Part shown: positions 29,401-38,762 of the stretch, in pieces
Layout: each line of letters begins with the position of its first letter
Position numbering within the stretch: the first letter of the stretch is position 1
Assembly (NCBI RefSeq): GCF_000145275.1
Contig: NC_014393.1
Span: 992,001 to 1,056,000, forward strand
Reading direction: 5' to 3'
Length of the DNA: 64,000 nucleotides
Origin: Clostridium cellulovorans 743B
GTDB taxonomy: Bacteria > Bacillota > Clostridia > Clostridiales > Clostridiaceae
The notes under the pieces: model-generated
Told to the model about the DNA's origin: nothing
Databases searched by the model: none
The model's input: only the letters and a program-made list of their open reading frames with translations
Translations under genes and position numbers: made by a program

Positions 29401-29579
29401 TTGATAAAATGGATGATAACAGGATTAGCGCTATGATGGACTTTTTTAATAGTCAAGATTTTCAAATCATATTGGCAACACCACCAGCTAAAATAGAAGA
29501 GATTGGTGAAAAGGTAGATACAATATTAATGGCAATCAGAGAAGGAAGTACATCTATAATTGAGGAGTATGATCTATGA
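26373..29579 (+). CDS. jetC: Wadjet SMC-like ATPase JetC
   Basis: I prefer the ATG at 26373, nine bases after a GGAG site, over the ATG at 26358. The roughly 1068-residue product has an N-terminal ATPase half with Walker A GENTAGKST, two long coiled-coil arms (about residues 220-440 and 620-900) around a hinge-like centre, and a C-terminal half with signature SGGE and Walker B IIMLDEAFD. It is the motor that extrudes DNA loops and senses small circular plasmids. It overlaps both jetB and jetD. Confidence 0.9.
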   Translation: MMMKKLCRIRLINWHYFVNETINVSGSFLISGENTAGKSTILDAIQLVLTTNNRKFNTAANEKSNRDLKGYVRCKTGNENKSYIRMNSVITYVALEFYEEKTGKYFTLGVKIDSPDEESKLTTKWFREECKLEELSFLKDGRPATAEEFRRKDKKVQLISQVSEAKARFAQRLGNLEDRFFDMIPKSLAFKPMDNVKDFINKFILSEKTIEVSTLRNNIAALKELEDLMELTKEKIAELDRIISKNNDILAKKQEIKTNEILIKKAEIEAKKLECEKLEQSRHICEQRLIDEQNNETTLKKSLENERERFTNLQIVLGQNETTQLIVNTKHRIEILQKDKQVAEASVKKLHNMLSRSEDALSLINKYEVFILSKEELSKVGSADFETEEKIKIVYKLKKEFQKLQEGYSSELVRTKDLLDKSQKSKATLENEIKNLKNRKFTYPENTTKLKTAIEKEFLSRGIKSEVRIFSDLLEITDTKWQNAVEGYLNSQRFYIILEPQHYKVALEVYNKIKKEVHTVGLINTGKLDINSLADMASLAYVIKSDNRYAKAYAVYLLNRVVRCEEVQSLKEHKIAITPDCMLYQNYAVRKIDEKIYNTPFIGAFALEIQLKNKQNELMNLKEDIKKLNEKSSVCTLLIEKLNTCKIDVLEENLNAPKELRNYEELIAKEKIELKKAEANPSYIQIQIQIEECRKVVDSKDREHSLSNQRIGELEKTLKANKTDIENLLGVILNLENIFNLFCEKDAGVTILGLNKFNEQIKIKTPETIVQNFSPLKVGLENKKNEFCMELIKLQSSYCSKYDCDLGSGYEQVHEYIMEHQKLVLADIIKYEEELKKAKDNCQLEFRESFLARLKENIENAKLEFRNLNYALRDIYYGEDSYKFELTHNKQKESIYQMITSKNNEAGFNLWSNSFEEEYKEEMEDLFAKLTAYDDKGEKVLTEYTDYRSYLDYDIVVEKKDGTLQRFSKIYGEKSGGETQTPYYVAIAASFVQLYKHGDTIRIIMLDEAFDKMDDNRISAMMDFFNSQDFQIILATPPAKIEEIGEKVDTILMAIREGSTSIIEEYDL

Positions 29580-30748
29580 TAGGAAAGTACGAAAAAGAAA
29601 TCATTACCAAATTACTAGATAAGTATGAGAAAAGTAAAAGCTTTATAGGTGAAAATAAAATAAATCAAAAATTTAGTGTGAAGATTGCTTCTGTATTTCC
29701 GAAATATACCGACCACTCAAATTATGAGATGTTTCAAGAACTAAATGAAGCTATTGATGTTTTAGTTAGGAAAGGTTTTATAATAGCCAAAGCAAATTCT
29801 GCTCATGTTTATAACAATGCTGTTCTAAATATAGATGATTTAGAAGAAATATATAAGTATATTGGTAGAATGCCTAAAAAAGGTATCAATAAATCTGTAT
29901 TAGAGTTAATGGAAAAGTATAAAGGAAGGAATGAAATATTAGACCGATATTTCGAGATGCAATATGAAAGGATTCATTCAAATAAATCTATACAATATTT
30001 CAGTAATGACTTGATAGAACTAGAAAATATTTTAGTAGCAGTTGATGAATTGTTGAAGGTTGATACTGAGACATTTGTAAGAGATTTTTCAGTTAGAACT
30101 TTTAAGGATTCTAAAATGTTTGAGAGAATAGTGGCTAAAGTTATAAATCTTATCTATGAGTTTGGGAACTTTCCAGAAAAGAGCCAAATATTAGGAAACT
30201 TAAATGTTTTTAAAAACCCTACTTATGTTAATTTTAAAGGGGCAGGAAGTATTACTATTAAGGGACAAAAAATTGAATTAACAAATCTTAGTGGTGACAT
30301 TGCAATCTCATCTGCTATGTTAAACGATATTGAGAGGATTGATGTAGCAGGTAATGCTGTAATAACTATTGAAAACTTAACTAGTTTCCATACCTTCTCT
30401 GATGAGAATGTGTTTGCTATTTATCTTGGTGGATACCACAATTGTGTCAGACGAGAATTTATAAAAAAATTATATAAGCAAAATCAAAATATAGCTTATT
30501 ATCATTTTGGTGATATTGATGCTGGTGGATTTTATATATTGCAACATTTGAAGCATCAAACCGGTGTTGATTTCAAACCTTTTAATATGGATATAGAAAC
30601 TTTAAAATCATATAGTAAGTATATCAAGCCATTAACAGAAAATGATAGAGATAGACTTTCGAAATTAATTAATAGCGAATACTGTATGGTAATTAAGTAC
30701 ATGATTGAAAATAACTGTAAACTAGAGCAAGAAGCAATCAATAATTGA
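29576..30748 (+). CDS. jetD: Wadjet nuclease JetD
   Basis: This 390-residue protein is a DUF2220-type JetD. Its C-terminal toprim-like fold has a conserved acidic motif HFGDIDAGG around residues 309-317, preceded by YLGGYHN. This topoisomerase VI-like subunit cleaves DNA once the JetABC motor engages a small circle. The ATG overlaps the jetC stop (ATGA), closing a jetABCD operon that looks intact apart from the unusual jetA start. Confidence 0.9.
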   Translation: MIGKYEKEIITKLLDKYEKSKSFIGENKINQKFSVKIASVFPKYTDHSNYEMFQELNEAIDVLVRKGFIIAKANSAHVYNNAVLNIDDLEEIYKYIGRMPKKGINKSVLELMEKYKGRNEILDRYFEMQYERIHSNKSIQYFSNDLIELENILVAVDELLKVDTETFVRDFSVRTFKDSKMFERIVAKVINLIYEFGNFPEKSQILGNLNVFKNPTYVNFKGAGSITIKGQKIELTNLSGDIAISSAMLNDIERIDVAGNAVITIENLTSFHTFSDENVFAIYLGGYHNCVRREFIKKLYKQNQNIAYYHFGDIDAGGFYILQHLKHQTGVDFKPFNMDIETLKSYSKYIKPLTENDRDRLSKLINSEYCMVIKYMIENNCKLEQEAINN

Positions 30749-30842
30749 TATCTTAATAAAATTTCAAAATGAGATTTTAAAATACTTATAGATTATAGAG
30801 AGAAAACATTAGAGCGATAACATAAGAAAGTTTGGTGGAGAT

Positions 30843-33746
30843 TTGAGGGATAAAGTAAAAGAAATAACATCATATTTAAGAAGTGCAGTTGCAGCACAGG
30901 TTAATAAAAAGATTAAGTTTGAGGAAGAGAAATATTTCTATTTTACATTTGTTGAATTCATTAATGGTAAAATTAATGAGGCTATTTTTAAAGATTTAAC
31001 TAAAGAGCCTAAAATAAAAAAAGAAAAAGAGAGTATTAGTGTAATAATTGTTACAAAAACAATAAAGACAATCTTTGAATCTCAAGAAAGAAAAAATAAT
31101 AATATTGAAGATTTGACAGGTGTATATTATGTACCAGCTATCTTAAATAAAGATGGAACACTTCAGTATGATGAAGGAAAGCTTCCTTGGATACCTAGAG
31201 AATTTCTTCAACCAATGATTGAACCTAAAGTATCAATGGGGCATTACAAAGATTACGATAACTATATAAGTGAAAGTATAGGAAGAATACATAAGATAAA
31301 AAAATGGCAGGATTACGTTGAGTTTGTTAAGGATTTATATGAATATGTAACAAGCTCTAAGTTTGATGAAAGTAGGCTATTAGAGGTTGAGTTAGAGAAA
31401 AATATTTATATTATAAAAGATAATACTGTAAATGCTACCGGATCGATACTGAATTTATACGATAATATTATCAATGAATGTAATGGTTCTAAGCTATATG
31501 AAAATTTTGTTGATTTAGAATTTAATAAAATACTACCATTGATACCAAATGACATCACAGAAATGAGTAAGCATTGTGGGCAGATGGGTGGAGAATATCC
31601 ATTATCACCTTCACAAAGAGAATGTATTAATCACTTCACTAATATGGTTGATGGTGAAATGTTAGCAGTTAATGGACCACCGGGTACAGGTAAGACAACA
31701 TTGCTTCAATCCATGGTTGCAAATTTGTATGTGGAAAGAGCACTAAAAAAAGAAAAACCACCATTGATAGTAGCTTCATCTACAAATAATCAAGCAGTTA
31801 CTAATATAATAGAATCCTTTGGGAAAATAAAATCTATGGGATATGGAAATCTTGAAGAAAGATGGATAGAAGGAGTAAATAGCTTTGCTGTTTATTTTCC
31901 ATCATCTAGTAGTGAAGGAAATGCAAAAACCAAAGTTTATCATTATACTAATTTAAGAGGAGAAAATTTCATTTCAGATGTTGAAAGTGAAGAAAATATA
32001 TTAAAGTCTAAAGAAAGGCTATTGGCTAACTTCAATAAATATTTTGGTGATAGCATTTCAAGCTTAGGTATATGTGAGGAAGTAATACATGCATCACTAT
32101 GTAAAATTGAATTAATAAGGAGAAACTTTTTAGAATTATTCGATAATCTTAGCTCATATGAAATTAGGGATAAAACTATAGAAGAACATTTGGTGTTTTT
32201 AAAACAAGAAAAAGAATGTTTAGAAGAACAGATATCCATGGACAAGTTAAGAATCGAAGCTTGGAGAAGACATTTTAAAGGGATGCCTTTACTATATAGA
32301 TTGTTGAAATTTCTTAAAAGTTATAAGAGTAAGATAGCAACAAGGAATAGAATGTTTATTGAAAGTGAAGAAACATTTTTAGATGAATACATGAGCTTAG
32401 AGAAAATTGAAGAAAAGTATAGTTATAGAATTATGGATTTAAAGATTAAGTTGGAAGAGCTACAAAGAACATATAAAGAAATAGAACATATAAAAAAACA
32501 ATATGATGACAATTTAATTATACTGAATAATTTAAATATTGACATATTTCAACGGGAAAAGAAAAAGAGTGTTCTCAACTTAAATCAAATGAATGAAATA
32601 ATGGATAAAACTCTTAGATATATTGAGTTTTGGTTATCAGTTCATTATTATGAATGTCGCTGGGTAAAAGGAGAGGATAAGTTAACTAAGAATCAAAAGG
32701 GAAAAACATATAAGAATATTTTAGATAGCTTATACAATAGATTGAGTATGATTACTCCTTGTTATGTAATGACTTTTTATCAACTACCACGAAATTTCTT
32801 GGCATTAGGGGATAATAAGAACTTTTATCTTTATAATTATATAGACCTATTAATTGTAGATGAAGCAGGACAAGTTTCGCCTGAAATAGCAGCATGTTCT
32901 TTTGCATTAGCTAAAAAAGCTGTAGTTGTTGGGGATATATATCAAATAGAGCCTGTATGGAGTGTTTGTAAAGCTTTAGATATTTCATTATCACTTGAAA
33001 AGCAAGTAATATTAACTAGAGAAGAATATGAGAAGTTTTCTGAACTTGGCATAAATACGTCAAGTTCAAGTGTAATGAAGGTAGCATCAAAATGTTGCAA
33101 ATATATGAAGTTTGGTGATAGAGGATTATTTTTGAGTGAACATAGAAGGTGCTATAATGAGATTATTTCTTACTGTAAGGATTTAGTGTATCGAAATCTA
33201 GAACCTATGCGTGGAAACGCAACCGATGATAAAAATTACAAACTAAATAAGTTACCTCAGATGGGGTATAAACAAATAGATACTGAAAAATCAAGTAAAA
33301 GGGGAGGTAGTAGATATAATAAAAGGGAAGCAATTGAAATAGCAAATTGGATTAATGAAAATTTTCAAATGATCAGAGCGGCATATCCTATGGAAGATAC
33401 AAAAAGTTTATTAGGTATTATTACTCCATTTAAGGCTCAGGTTACTTGTATAGCAAGTGTATTTAGTAAGCATTTGCCAGAGGAGATTAAGAAAAATATA
33501 AGTGTTGGGACAGTACATACTTTTCAGGGTGCTGAAAGAAGAATAATAATAATGTCTACAGTGTATGGTGGAAATGAGGAGTGTTATTTTATAGATGCAA
33601 ATAAAAGTATGTTAAATGTTGCTGTTTCTCGTGCAAAAGATAGTTTTTTAGTTTTTGGAAATATTAATAGTTTTAATGATAATAATAAAAGCGGAAGTGG
33701 TTTGCTAAAGCAGTATATTATTAAAAATACAATATTAGATTATTGA
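30843..33746 (+). CDS. SF1 Dna2/Upf1-like helicase
   Basis: The start is TTG at 30843, just after GGTGGAG; the next start is far inside. The 967-residue protein has Walker A GPPGTGKTT (about residue 277), Walker B LLIVDEAGQ (about 672), and the C-terminal helicase half with GTVHTFQGAERR and NVAVSRAK motifs. A central insertion is coiled-coil. No clear nuclease domain is visible at either end. Similar AAA_11/AAA_12 helicases recur in defence islands. It lies 95 bases after jetD, without an obvious terminator between, so it may be co-transcribed with Wadjet. Confidence 0.85.
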   Translation: MRDKVKEITSYLRSAVAAQVNKKIKFEEEKYFYFTFVEFINGKINEAIFKDLTKEPKIKKEKESISVIIVTKTIKTIFESQERKNNNIEDLTGVYYVPAILNKDGTLQYDEGKLPWIPREFLQPMIEPKVSMGHYKDYDNYISESIGRIHKIKKWQDYVEFVKDLYEYVTSSKFDESRLLEVELEKNIYIIKDNTVNATGSILNLYDNIINECNGSKLYENFVDLEFNKILPLIPNDITEMSKHCGQMGGEYPLSPSQRECINHFTNMVDGEMLAVNGPPGTGKTTLLQSMVANLYVERALKKEKPPLIVASSTNNQAVTNIIESFGKIKSMGYGNLEERWIEGVNSFAVYFPSSSSEGNAKTKVYHYTNLRGENFISDVESEENILKSKERLLANFNKYFGDSISSLGICEEVIHASLCKIELIRRNFLELFDNLSSYEIRDKTIEEHLVFLKQEKECLEEQISMDKLRIEAWRRHFKGMPLLYRLLKFLKSYKSKIATRNRMFIESEETFLDEYMSLEKIEEKYSYRIMDLKIKLEELQRTYKEIEHIKKQYDDNLIILNNLNIDIFQREKKKSVLNLNQMNEIMDKTLRYIEFWLSVHYYECRWVKGEDKLTKNQKGKTYKNILDSLYNRLSMITPCYVMTFYQLPRNFLALGDNKNFYLYNYIDLLIVDEAGQVSPEIAACSFALAKKAVVVGDIYQIEPVWSVCKALDISLSLEKQVILTREEYEKFSELGINTSSSSVMKVASKCCKYMKFGDRGLFLSEHRRCYNEIISYCKDLVYRNLEPMRGNATDDKNYKLNKLPQMGYKQIDTEKSSKRGGSRYNKREAIEIANWINENFQMIRAAYPMEDTKSLLGIITPFKAQVTCIASVFSKHLPEEIKKNISVGTVHTFQGAERRIIIMSTVYGGNEECYFIDANKSMLNVAVSRAKDSFLVFGNINSFNDNNKSGSGLLKQYIIKNTILDY

Positions 33747-33891
33747 TTTTTTGCAAGGTCAAAGATGTGTGAAGATAAATTATATGATATCAAATAAAAT
33801 GGTGATAAGAGATTTTTAGTAGTTTTTTATATGAATGTATGCCGAGAGGTTTCCAGATTAACAATATTAAAAATAGGATAGGAAAAGTTTT

Positions 33892-33917
33892 AAAAGAGCT
33901 GATGAGGCTCTTTTTTC
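33892..33917. terminator. Bidirectional terminator
   Basis: AAAAGAGC (33892-33899) pairs with GCTCTTTT (33907-33914). It has T-runs in both directions and lies between convergent genes. Confidence 0.8.
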
Positions 33918-33928
33918 TATATTTTAAA

Positions 33929-34885
33929 CTAGTCTAGTAAGGACTTATTGTCTTTAATATTTTTCTTACTTCTAGCTGCTTTTCTAGCGTTTCTTGTACC
34001 TTGACATTCTTTGGTAGCACAGTATTTTCTTCTTGGACCACTTTTAACCCCAATTTTGCCACAGGCTTCACAGATAAAAAGAGTTTTTTTAGTATCAGTG
34101 TCTTCCATATTAGGAGCATTAGTTGCTATCCATCTAATTAATGCATAGGTGGCAATTTCAAATACAGAATTTAAATCAGGTCCAATATAAAAGGTGTTAT
34201 TTTTTTCATCAAATTTCATTGAGAACTGGATTTCAGGAATAGTTTCAGCAAATTTTTTTAAGGATTCTCCAGAGATTTTCTTATCATCGATTATCTTTGT
34301 AGCAAGTTTATTCCATTGACTTTTATATTGTAAAATTGTTTTAAGGTCTTCAATTATCTGAGAACTACCACTCTTAAAGGAAAATATTCCATAGTAGGTT
34401 TTTGTAAGTTCATATAGACCATTTAAGTCTTTTAAAAATTCATATAAGTTGATTTCACTAAGTTCTATCGTTTCTTTTATCTTTTCTTCATACCATTTTC
34501 TTGGCGATGCATACGGGTCAGGTTCTTCTATACGAAAGTCATCCACATTAGGAATAGATTTATAAATTTTATTTATGTTATAAGGGTGTAGGTTGTCGGA
34601 ACACCATTTGATTACTTTTTCAGATATTCTAATTTCGTCATCACCTAGTCCAATAATTTCAATTGCTAGGTTATATAGTCTTAATAATATTTCCTGTGCT
34701 GATAAGTAAAAGTTCTCTTTAGTAACAGGGCTATCATCAATTGTAAACTCCGGAGTCAATATTGGTGACCAGCCTTTGTTATAGTCAACATAATAAGTAT
34801 AAAAACGTGTTGCCGGTATTGACGGTTCTCCTAATCCACCGATATCACATATTGTAAGCCACTCATTTAGTTTCAAAATATCCAA
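33929..34885 (-). CDS. CGNR-like zinc-finger protein
   Basis: This 318-residue soluble protein ends in a zinc-finger-like, basic tail: CEACGKIGVKSGPRRKYC followed by Cys and RNARKAARSKK. This resembles CGNR-type stress-regulator fingers, though the first 270 residues match nothing I know. It is divergent from an excisionase-type gene, with repeats between them, so it may be the element's regulator. It marks the left side of the mobile-element core. Confidence 0.6.
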   Translation of the reverse strand: MDILKLNEWLTICDIGGLGEPSIPATRFYTYYVDYNKGWSPILTPEFTIDDSPVTKENFYLSAQEILLRLYNLAIEIIGLGDDEIRISEKVIKWCSDNLHPYNINKIYKSIPNVDDFRIEEPDPYASPRKWYEEKIKETIELSEINLYEFLKDLNGLYELTKTYYGIFSFKSGSSQIIEDLKTILQYKSQWNKLATKIIDDKKISGESLKKFAETIPEIQFSMKFDEKNNTFYIGPDLNSVFEIATYALIRWIATNAPNMEDTDTKKTLFICEACGKIGVKSGPRRKYCATKECQGTRNARKAARSKKNIKDNKSLLD

Positions 34886-34905
34886 TCCTCTCTTAGAATA
34901 AAAAA

Positions 34906-34955
34906 GTTACCGTTATGGTTACCGATAGAAAATATCTTATGGTGATATCTTATAG
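34906..34955. promoter_or_regulatory. Two pairs of direct repeats in the divergent region
   Basis: GTTACCG occurs at 34906 and 34918 (12-base spacing), and ATATCTTAT at 34932 and 34945 (13-base spacing). They lie between the zinc-finger gene and the excisionase-type gene, a typical place for a switch operator. Confidence 0.5.
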
Positions 34956-34993
34956 TAAAATTTAATCAAATACAAGGGGAAGGAGAGAAAAGT

Positions 34994-35191
34994 ATGGAAA
35001 ATAAAGAAATAAAGGTTGCTTTCAATTTAAAAGAAGCTTCACGGTATATCGGTGTCAGCACACCTACTTTACTAAGTATTGTTCGCTCAGGAGAAATTCC
35101 TTCAAGGAAGATTGGTAAACGTAGATGGTTAATTTCAAAAGCAGTTTTAGATAACTGGATAAGTGATATTAAAGTAAGTGATGAAAGATAA
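34994..35191 (+). CDS. Excisionase-type HTH protein
   Basis: ATG follows AAGGAGAG. The 65-residue product has the MerR-like HTH_17 fold of excisionases (LKEASRYIGVSTPTLLSIV, then a basic GKRRW turn). Such proteins bend DNA for recombination or switch element genes. It leads the plus-strand element genes and is divergent from the zinc-finger gene. Confidence 0.8.
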   Translation: MENKEIKVAFNLKEASRYIGVSTPTLLSIVRSGEIPSRKIGKRRWLISKAVLDNWISDIKVSDER

Positions 35192-35313
35192 ATAAAAGAT
35201 TGAAAACTAAATAGCACAAGTTTAAGGTGAGTCGGCATAAAACTTAAAACCTGATCAGAAAAAATCTGGTGAAGCTGATGTAGTGCAAAAATAAATTTTA
35301 TGGAGATGATAAC

Positions 35314-35526
35314 ATGTCTGGAAATGCAAGTAGAAAGTATAAGGAGTATAGGCTTATGCAGGAGAGACGACAATTATTTGGGGATGTCTCAGCAAAGAAT
35401 GAGTTTGGTAGAGTAGACCTCGTAGCCTTCGGTGCATCCCAAGGAAGCGTTATTACAAGTAGCACTAAATTAAGCTTAAGTAAAATGACAATAAAAAAGA
35501 ACAGAAGAAGTATGAAAGCACTTTAA
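35314..35526 (+). CDS. 70-residue basic element protein
   Basis: ATG follows ATGGAGATG. The product is small and basic, with no membrane segment or named motif. Its stop codon lies in the loop of a terminator hairpin. Such short genes before replication modules are common but uncharacterised. Confidence 0.5.
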   Translation: MSGNASRKYKEYRLMQERRQLFGDVSAKNEFGRVDLVAFGASQGSVITSSTKLSLSKMTIKKNRRSMKAL

Positions 35527-35542
35527 TGCAAGTGCTTTTTTA
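35515..35542 (+). terminator. Terminator overlapping a stop codon
   Basis: AAAGCACTT (35515-35523) pairs perfectly with AAGTGCTTT (35530-35538) and is followed by further T residues. Confidence 0.8.
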
Positions 35543-35659
35543 ATTTAACAGCTTTGAAAATATGTAAATTTAGTTGCTTATGTTTCATAAGAAGTTAAGG
35601 TTACAGAGTTATTTTGGCTTTAGGTGTTGACTTTACTAGGTAGGAAAGGGTGTGAAAAA

Positions 35660-38341
35660 GTGACGGATAGGGGAAATTTAGCAGTTAGTTATGCTAAAAA
35701 AGGTTTTAAAATAGTCATGCTCCATGGCATTAATGAAGCTGGAAATTGTACTTGTGGTAAAGGAGTTAAATGCAACAGTAGTGGGAAGCATCCTATTTAT
35801 AGCAACTGGGGTAAAAAAGCTACAACCTCTGAAGAAGAAATCATAGCAGAGTTTAAAAAATATCCTAAAGCAAATATAGGTTTTGCTACTGGAGATAACT
35901 ATTTTGTGCTTGATGTAGATATAGGCCATGGTGGTTATGAAAGCTTAAAGGAATATGGAGAACTGAAGAAAACTCTAAGTGTAAGGACAGGTAGTGGTGG
36001 TAGCCATCATTACTACCTAATGCCAGATGGAGTTACAGTACCTAATAGGGTGGGAGTTTTAAATGGAGTTGATATTAGGTCAAATGGTGGACTTGTTGTG
36101 GCACCTGGGAGTGTTCATAAAAGTGGTAAGCACTATGAATGGTTAGAACACTGTTCCATAGATGATGTTGAAATAACTACACCAGATAAGTGGTTAATTG
36201 ATTTGATTTTTAGTAAGAAAAGTAGTGTTAAAGAAGTTCCAGAAAGCATAGAGGAAGGGTCCAGAAATGCTGTAATGGCAAGTATAGCTGGAAGTTTAAG
36301 AAGAAAAGGACTTAGTTTTGAGGCTATTTTAGCCGCTCTTTTAGTGGAAAACAATAATAGATGTAATCCGCCACTTAATGATAGTGAGGTTGAAACAATA
36401 GCTAAAAGCATTTGTAGATATAACCCAGAAGCACCTATAACAGGTGAGGAATGGGGGGAAGATAAAAAAGAAAATCTACTTTCTAGTATATCTAATTTAG
36501 AAGATTTCTCAAAAATTTATGAAAAAGACATGTTATCTAAGCTATCTATGGCAAAGGATAATGATCCAGTAACCTTTGCCATAATTAAGTCCAAGTTAAA
36601 GGGGAAGATTAATCTTAAGGATTTAGAAAGAGCAATAAAGCATATTAAACATAGTGAAAAAGAGGTGGAGTTTAAGCAAGCCTTAGAACTTGACGGTTTA
36701 GGAACTAATGGATATATGATTCCTTTTGGGTGGAGTGTTGATTTTAATGAAGGTATATCAAAGTATGAACAAAATGGAGAAGGTATCTTCAAAGAAGTTC
36801 CTGTAAGCTTTACTCCAGTTGTTATAAGTAGGAGATTTCATAACTTAGATACTGAGCAGGAAAAGGTAGAATTATCTTTCTATAGGGATGGATATTGGAA
36901 GAAGGTACTGGCTCCAAGGTCAGTTATATTCAATAGAAATAGCATATTAAGACTTGCTGATAGTAGCTTTCCAGTGTCTTCAAATAATGCAGGAGAGTTA
37001 ATTTCATATCTATCTGATTTTGAAAGAGAGAATGATAAGGCAATACCAGTTATAAAATCAGTGGCAAGATTAGGGTGGTTAAAGGAGAGTGAATTCTTTC
37101 CTTATAGTACGAGAGAATATTTAGAATTTGAAAATGATAGCAAAGAAGCTTCAAACATAATGGCAGGTCTAAAAACTTATGGAGATTTTGATAAATGGCT
37201 AGAGGTTGCAAGAAAAGCAAGAGAAAATCTTGCTGCAAGATTTATTATGGCATCAAGTTTTGCTTCAGTACTTTTAGAACCACTTCATAAAAGAGTGTTT
37301 TTTATACATCTATGGCATAATAGCAGAAGTGGAAAAACAGCCACAATAAAGCTTTCTATGTCTGCCTTTGGAAATCCCAATAAGCTTATTGGATCATTTA
37401 ATAGTACTATAGTAGGACTTGAGAGAATGGCAGCAGCCCTTAGAAATTTACCTTTTGCTATAGATGAATTACAAGTTTTAAATACTAAGAAAATGAGCAC
37501 CGATAGTATCATATATATGCTCTCCCAAGGACAAGGAAGAACTAGAGGTAGTAAGGACGGAGGGATACAAGAAACTCTTACTTGGAGAAATATAATAATT
37601 ACCACGGGAGAAGAAGCTATGCTTGGTACTAATATGCAAGATGGTGCTAACACAAGAACCTTTGAACTTTATGCAAAACCAGTTGAGGATATAGCACTTG
37701 CAAGTCTAATGCATGAGGTCTCAGAAGCACATTACGGTTTTGCTGGGAAAGTATTTATAAACAAGCTATGTGAAGAACTAAAGATGGATAAAACCTTCTT
37801 ACAGGCTATATATGATGAATTAAGGACAAGTCTTAAAGAAAAACATATAGAGTGTATACATCTTGATGAGGTAGCTGTAGTTTGTCTTGGAGATTATTTA
37901 TCTTCTATATATGTATTTGAAGAAGAAGAAAAAGTAGCAAGAGACAATGCGTTATTAACAGCTACAGCCATGATAGAAAACAATAGGCAGTTAACTCAAA
38001 ATGATAACATTGAGAGAGCTTGGGAGATGTTCACAGGATGGCTAATAGCTAATAATGAAAAGTTTCAGTTTGATGCTAAAGCACCAAGGTATGGAAGAAT
38101 AGATATAAACGATAATTACTATGTAATTCCATCCTTTGCACATAAAGCTTTAGAAGATGCAGGGTTTTCACCAAAGAAAGTTTTTAGAGGTTTTGCTGAA
38201 AGAGGATATATTGAAAGTCAAGTGGATAAGGATGGAGTTTTAAGATTACAAATTACTAAGAGTATCGGTGGTAAAAACTGTAGAGTGTATGTTGTAAGGA
38301 TACCCGATGATGAATCTGTTGATATGGAGTTTTTAAGGTGA
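35660..38341 (+). CDS. PrimPol / DUF927 replication protein
   Basis: The GTG at 35660, after GGAAAGGG, gives MTDRGNLAVSYAKKGFK and is preferred over a TTG at 35624. The 893-residue protein starts with a bifunctional primase-polymerase domain (catalytic DVD in FVLDVDIGHGG; GGSHHYYL), then a PriCT-type segment (GSRNAVMASIAG...). A DUF927 helicase-like ATPase follows, with P-loop SRSGKT around residue 555 and IDELQ. It should prime and unwind element DNA. The iteron-like array just downstream is a likely origin. Confidence 0.85.
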   Translation: MTDRGNLAVSYAKKGFKIVMLHGINEAGNCTCGKGVKCNSSGKHPIYSNWGKKATTSEEEIIAEFKKYPKANIGFATGDNYFVLDVDIGHGGYESLKEYGELKKTLSVRTGSGGSHHYYLMPDGVTVPNRVGVLNGVDIRSNGGLVVAPGSVHKSGKHYEWLEHCSIDDVEITTPDKWLIDLIFSKKSSVKEVPESIEEGSRNAVMASIAGSLRRKGLSFEAILAALLVENNNRCNPPLNDSEVETIAKSICRYNPEAPITGEEWGEDKKENLLSSISNLEDFSKIYEKDMLSKLSMAKDNDPVTFAIIKSKLKGKINLKDLERAIKHIKHSEKEVEFKQALELDGLGTNGYMIPFGWSVDFNEGISKYEQNGEGIFKEVPVSFTPVVISRRFHNLDTEQEKVELSFYRDGYWKKVLAPRSVIFNRNSILRLADSSFPVSSNNAGELISYLSDFERENDKAIPVIKSVARLGWLKESEFFPYSTREYLEFENDSKEASNIMAGLKTYGDFDKWLEVARKARENLAARFIMASSFASVLLEPLHKRVFFIHLWHNSRSGKTATIKLSMSAFGNPNKLIGSFNSTIVGLERMAAALRNLPFAIDELQVLNTKKMSTDSIIYMLSQGQGRTRGSKDGGIQETLTWRNIIITTGEEAMLGTNMQDGANTRTFELYAKPVEDIALASLMHEVSEAHYGFAGKVFINKLCEELKMDKTFLQAIYDELRTSLKEKHIECIHLDEVAVVCLGDYLSSIYVFEEEEKVARDNALLTATAMIENNRQLTQNDNIERAWEMFTGWLIANNEKFQFDAKAPRYGRIDINDNYYVIPSFAHKALEDAGFSPKKVFRGFAERGYIESQVDKDGVLRLQITKSIGGKNCRVYVVRIPDDESVDMEFLR

Positions 38342-38363
38342 AAGCAAATCAAAAACTCGTGAA

Positions 38364-38705
38364 CCTAACCGAAAATTGGAGAAATGTAATCAGTAAAAAA
38401 CGGTTAGGATAGAAAAAAGCAATAGGGATATTTTTAGTACAATGAAAAAATAATCCAAAATACAGACTTTTACTGGTTAGGTCGGTTAGGTTACGGTTAG
38501 GAAAAACGATAAAGTTAAGATATCTTTAAGTATTGATATTACTATATTCTATTTAAGTAATATATAATAACCTAACCATATAACCGTTTAACCGTAAACA
38601 TATAGTACGTATAGAGAGTATGATTTTAAGAGGAAATTTATACTCATTACACATTACTAATTATATAGAAGGTGTGTATGTTAAAAAAACGGTTATTCGG
38701 TTAGG
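38364..38705. repeat. Iteron-like GGTTAGG array, candidate origin
   Basis: The octamer CGGTTAGG (or its complement, or one mismatch) appears at 38364 (minus), 38401, 38474, 38483, 38494, 38571 (minus) and 38698. Partial copies lie near 38581-38594 and 38690. The central three are spaced 9 and 11 bases. No gene occupies 38342-38762. Its position directly after a PrimPol/DUF927 gene suggests a replication origin or initiator-binding region. Confidence 0.6.
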
Positions 38706-38762
38706 GCACTTTGTAAAAATAAATTGGTTTAGATTTTGTTGATAAGTAGAGGAGATAAGATT

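Noticed and set aside
35192..35313. Possible riboswitch before the 70-residue gene
   Set aside because: Only a weak hairpin around ATCAGA/TCTGGT is seen; no known aptamer pattern recognised.
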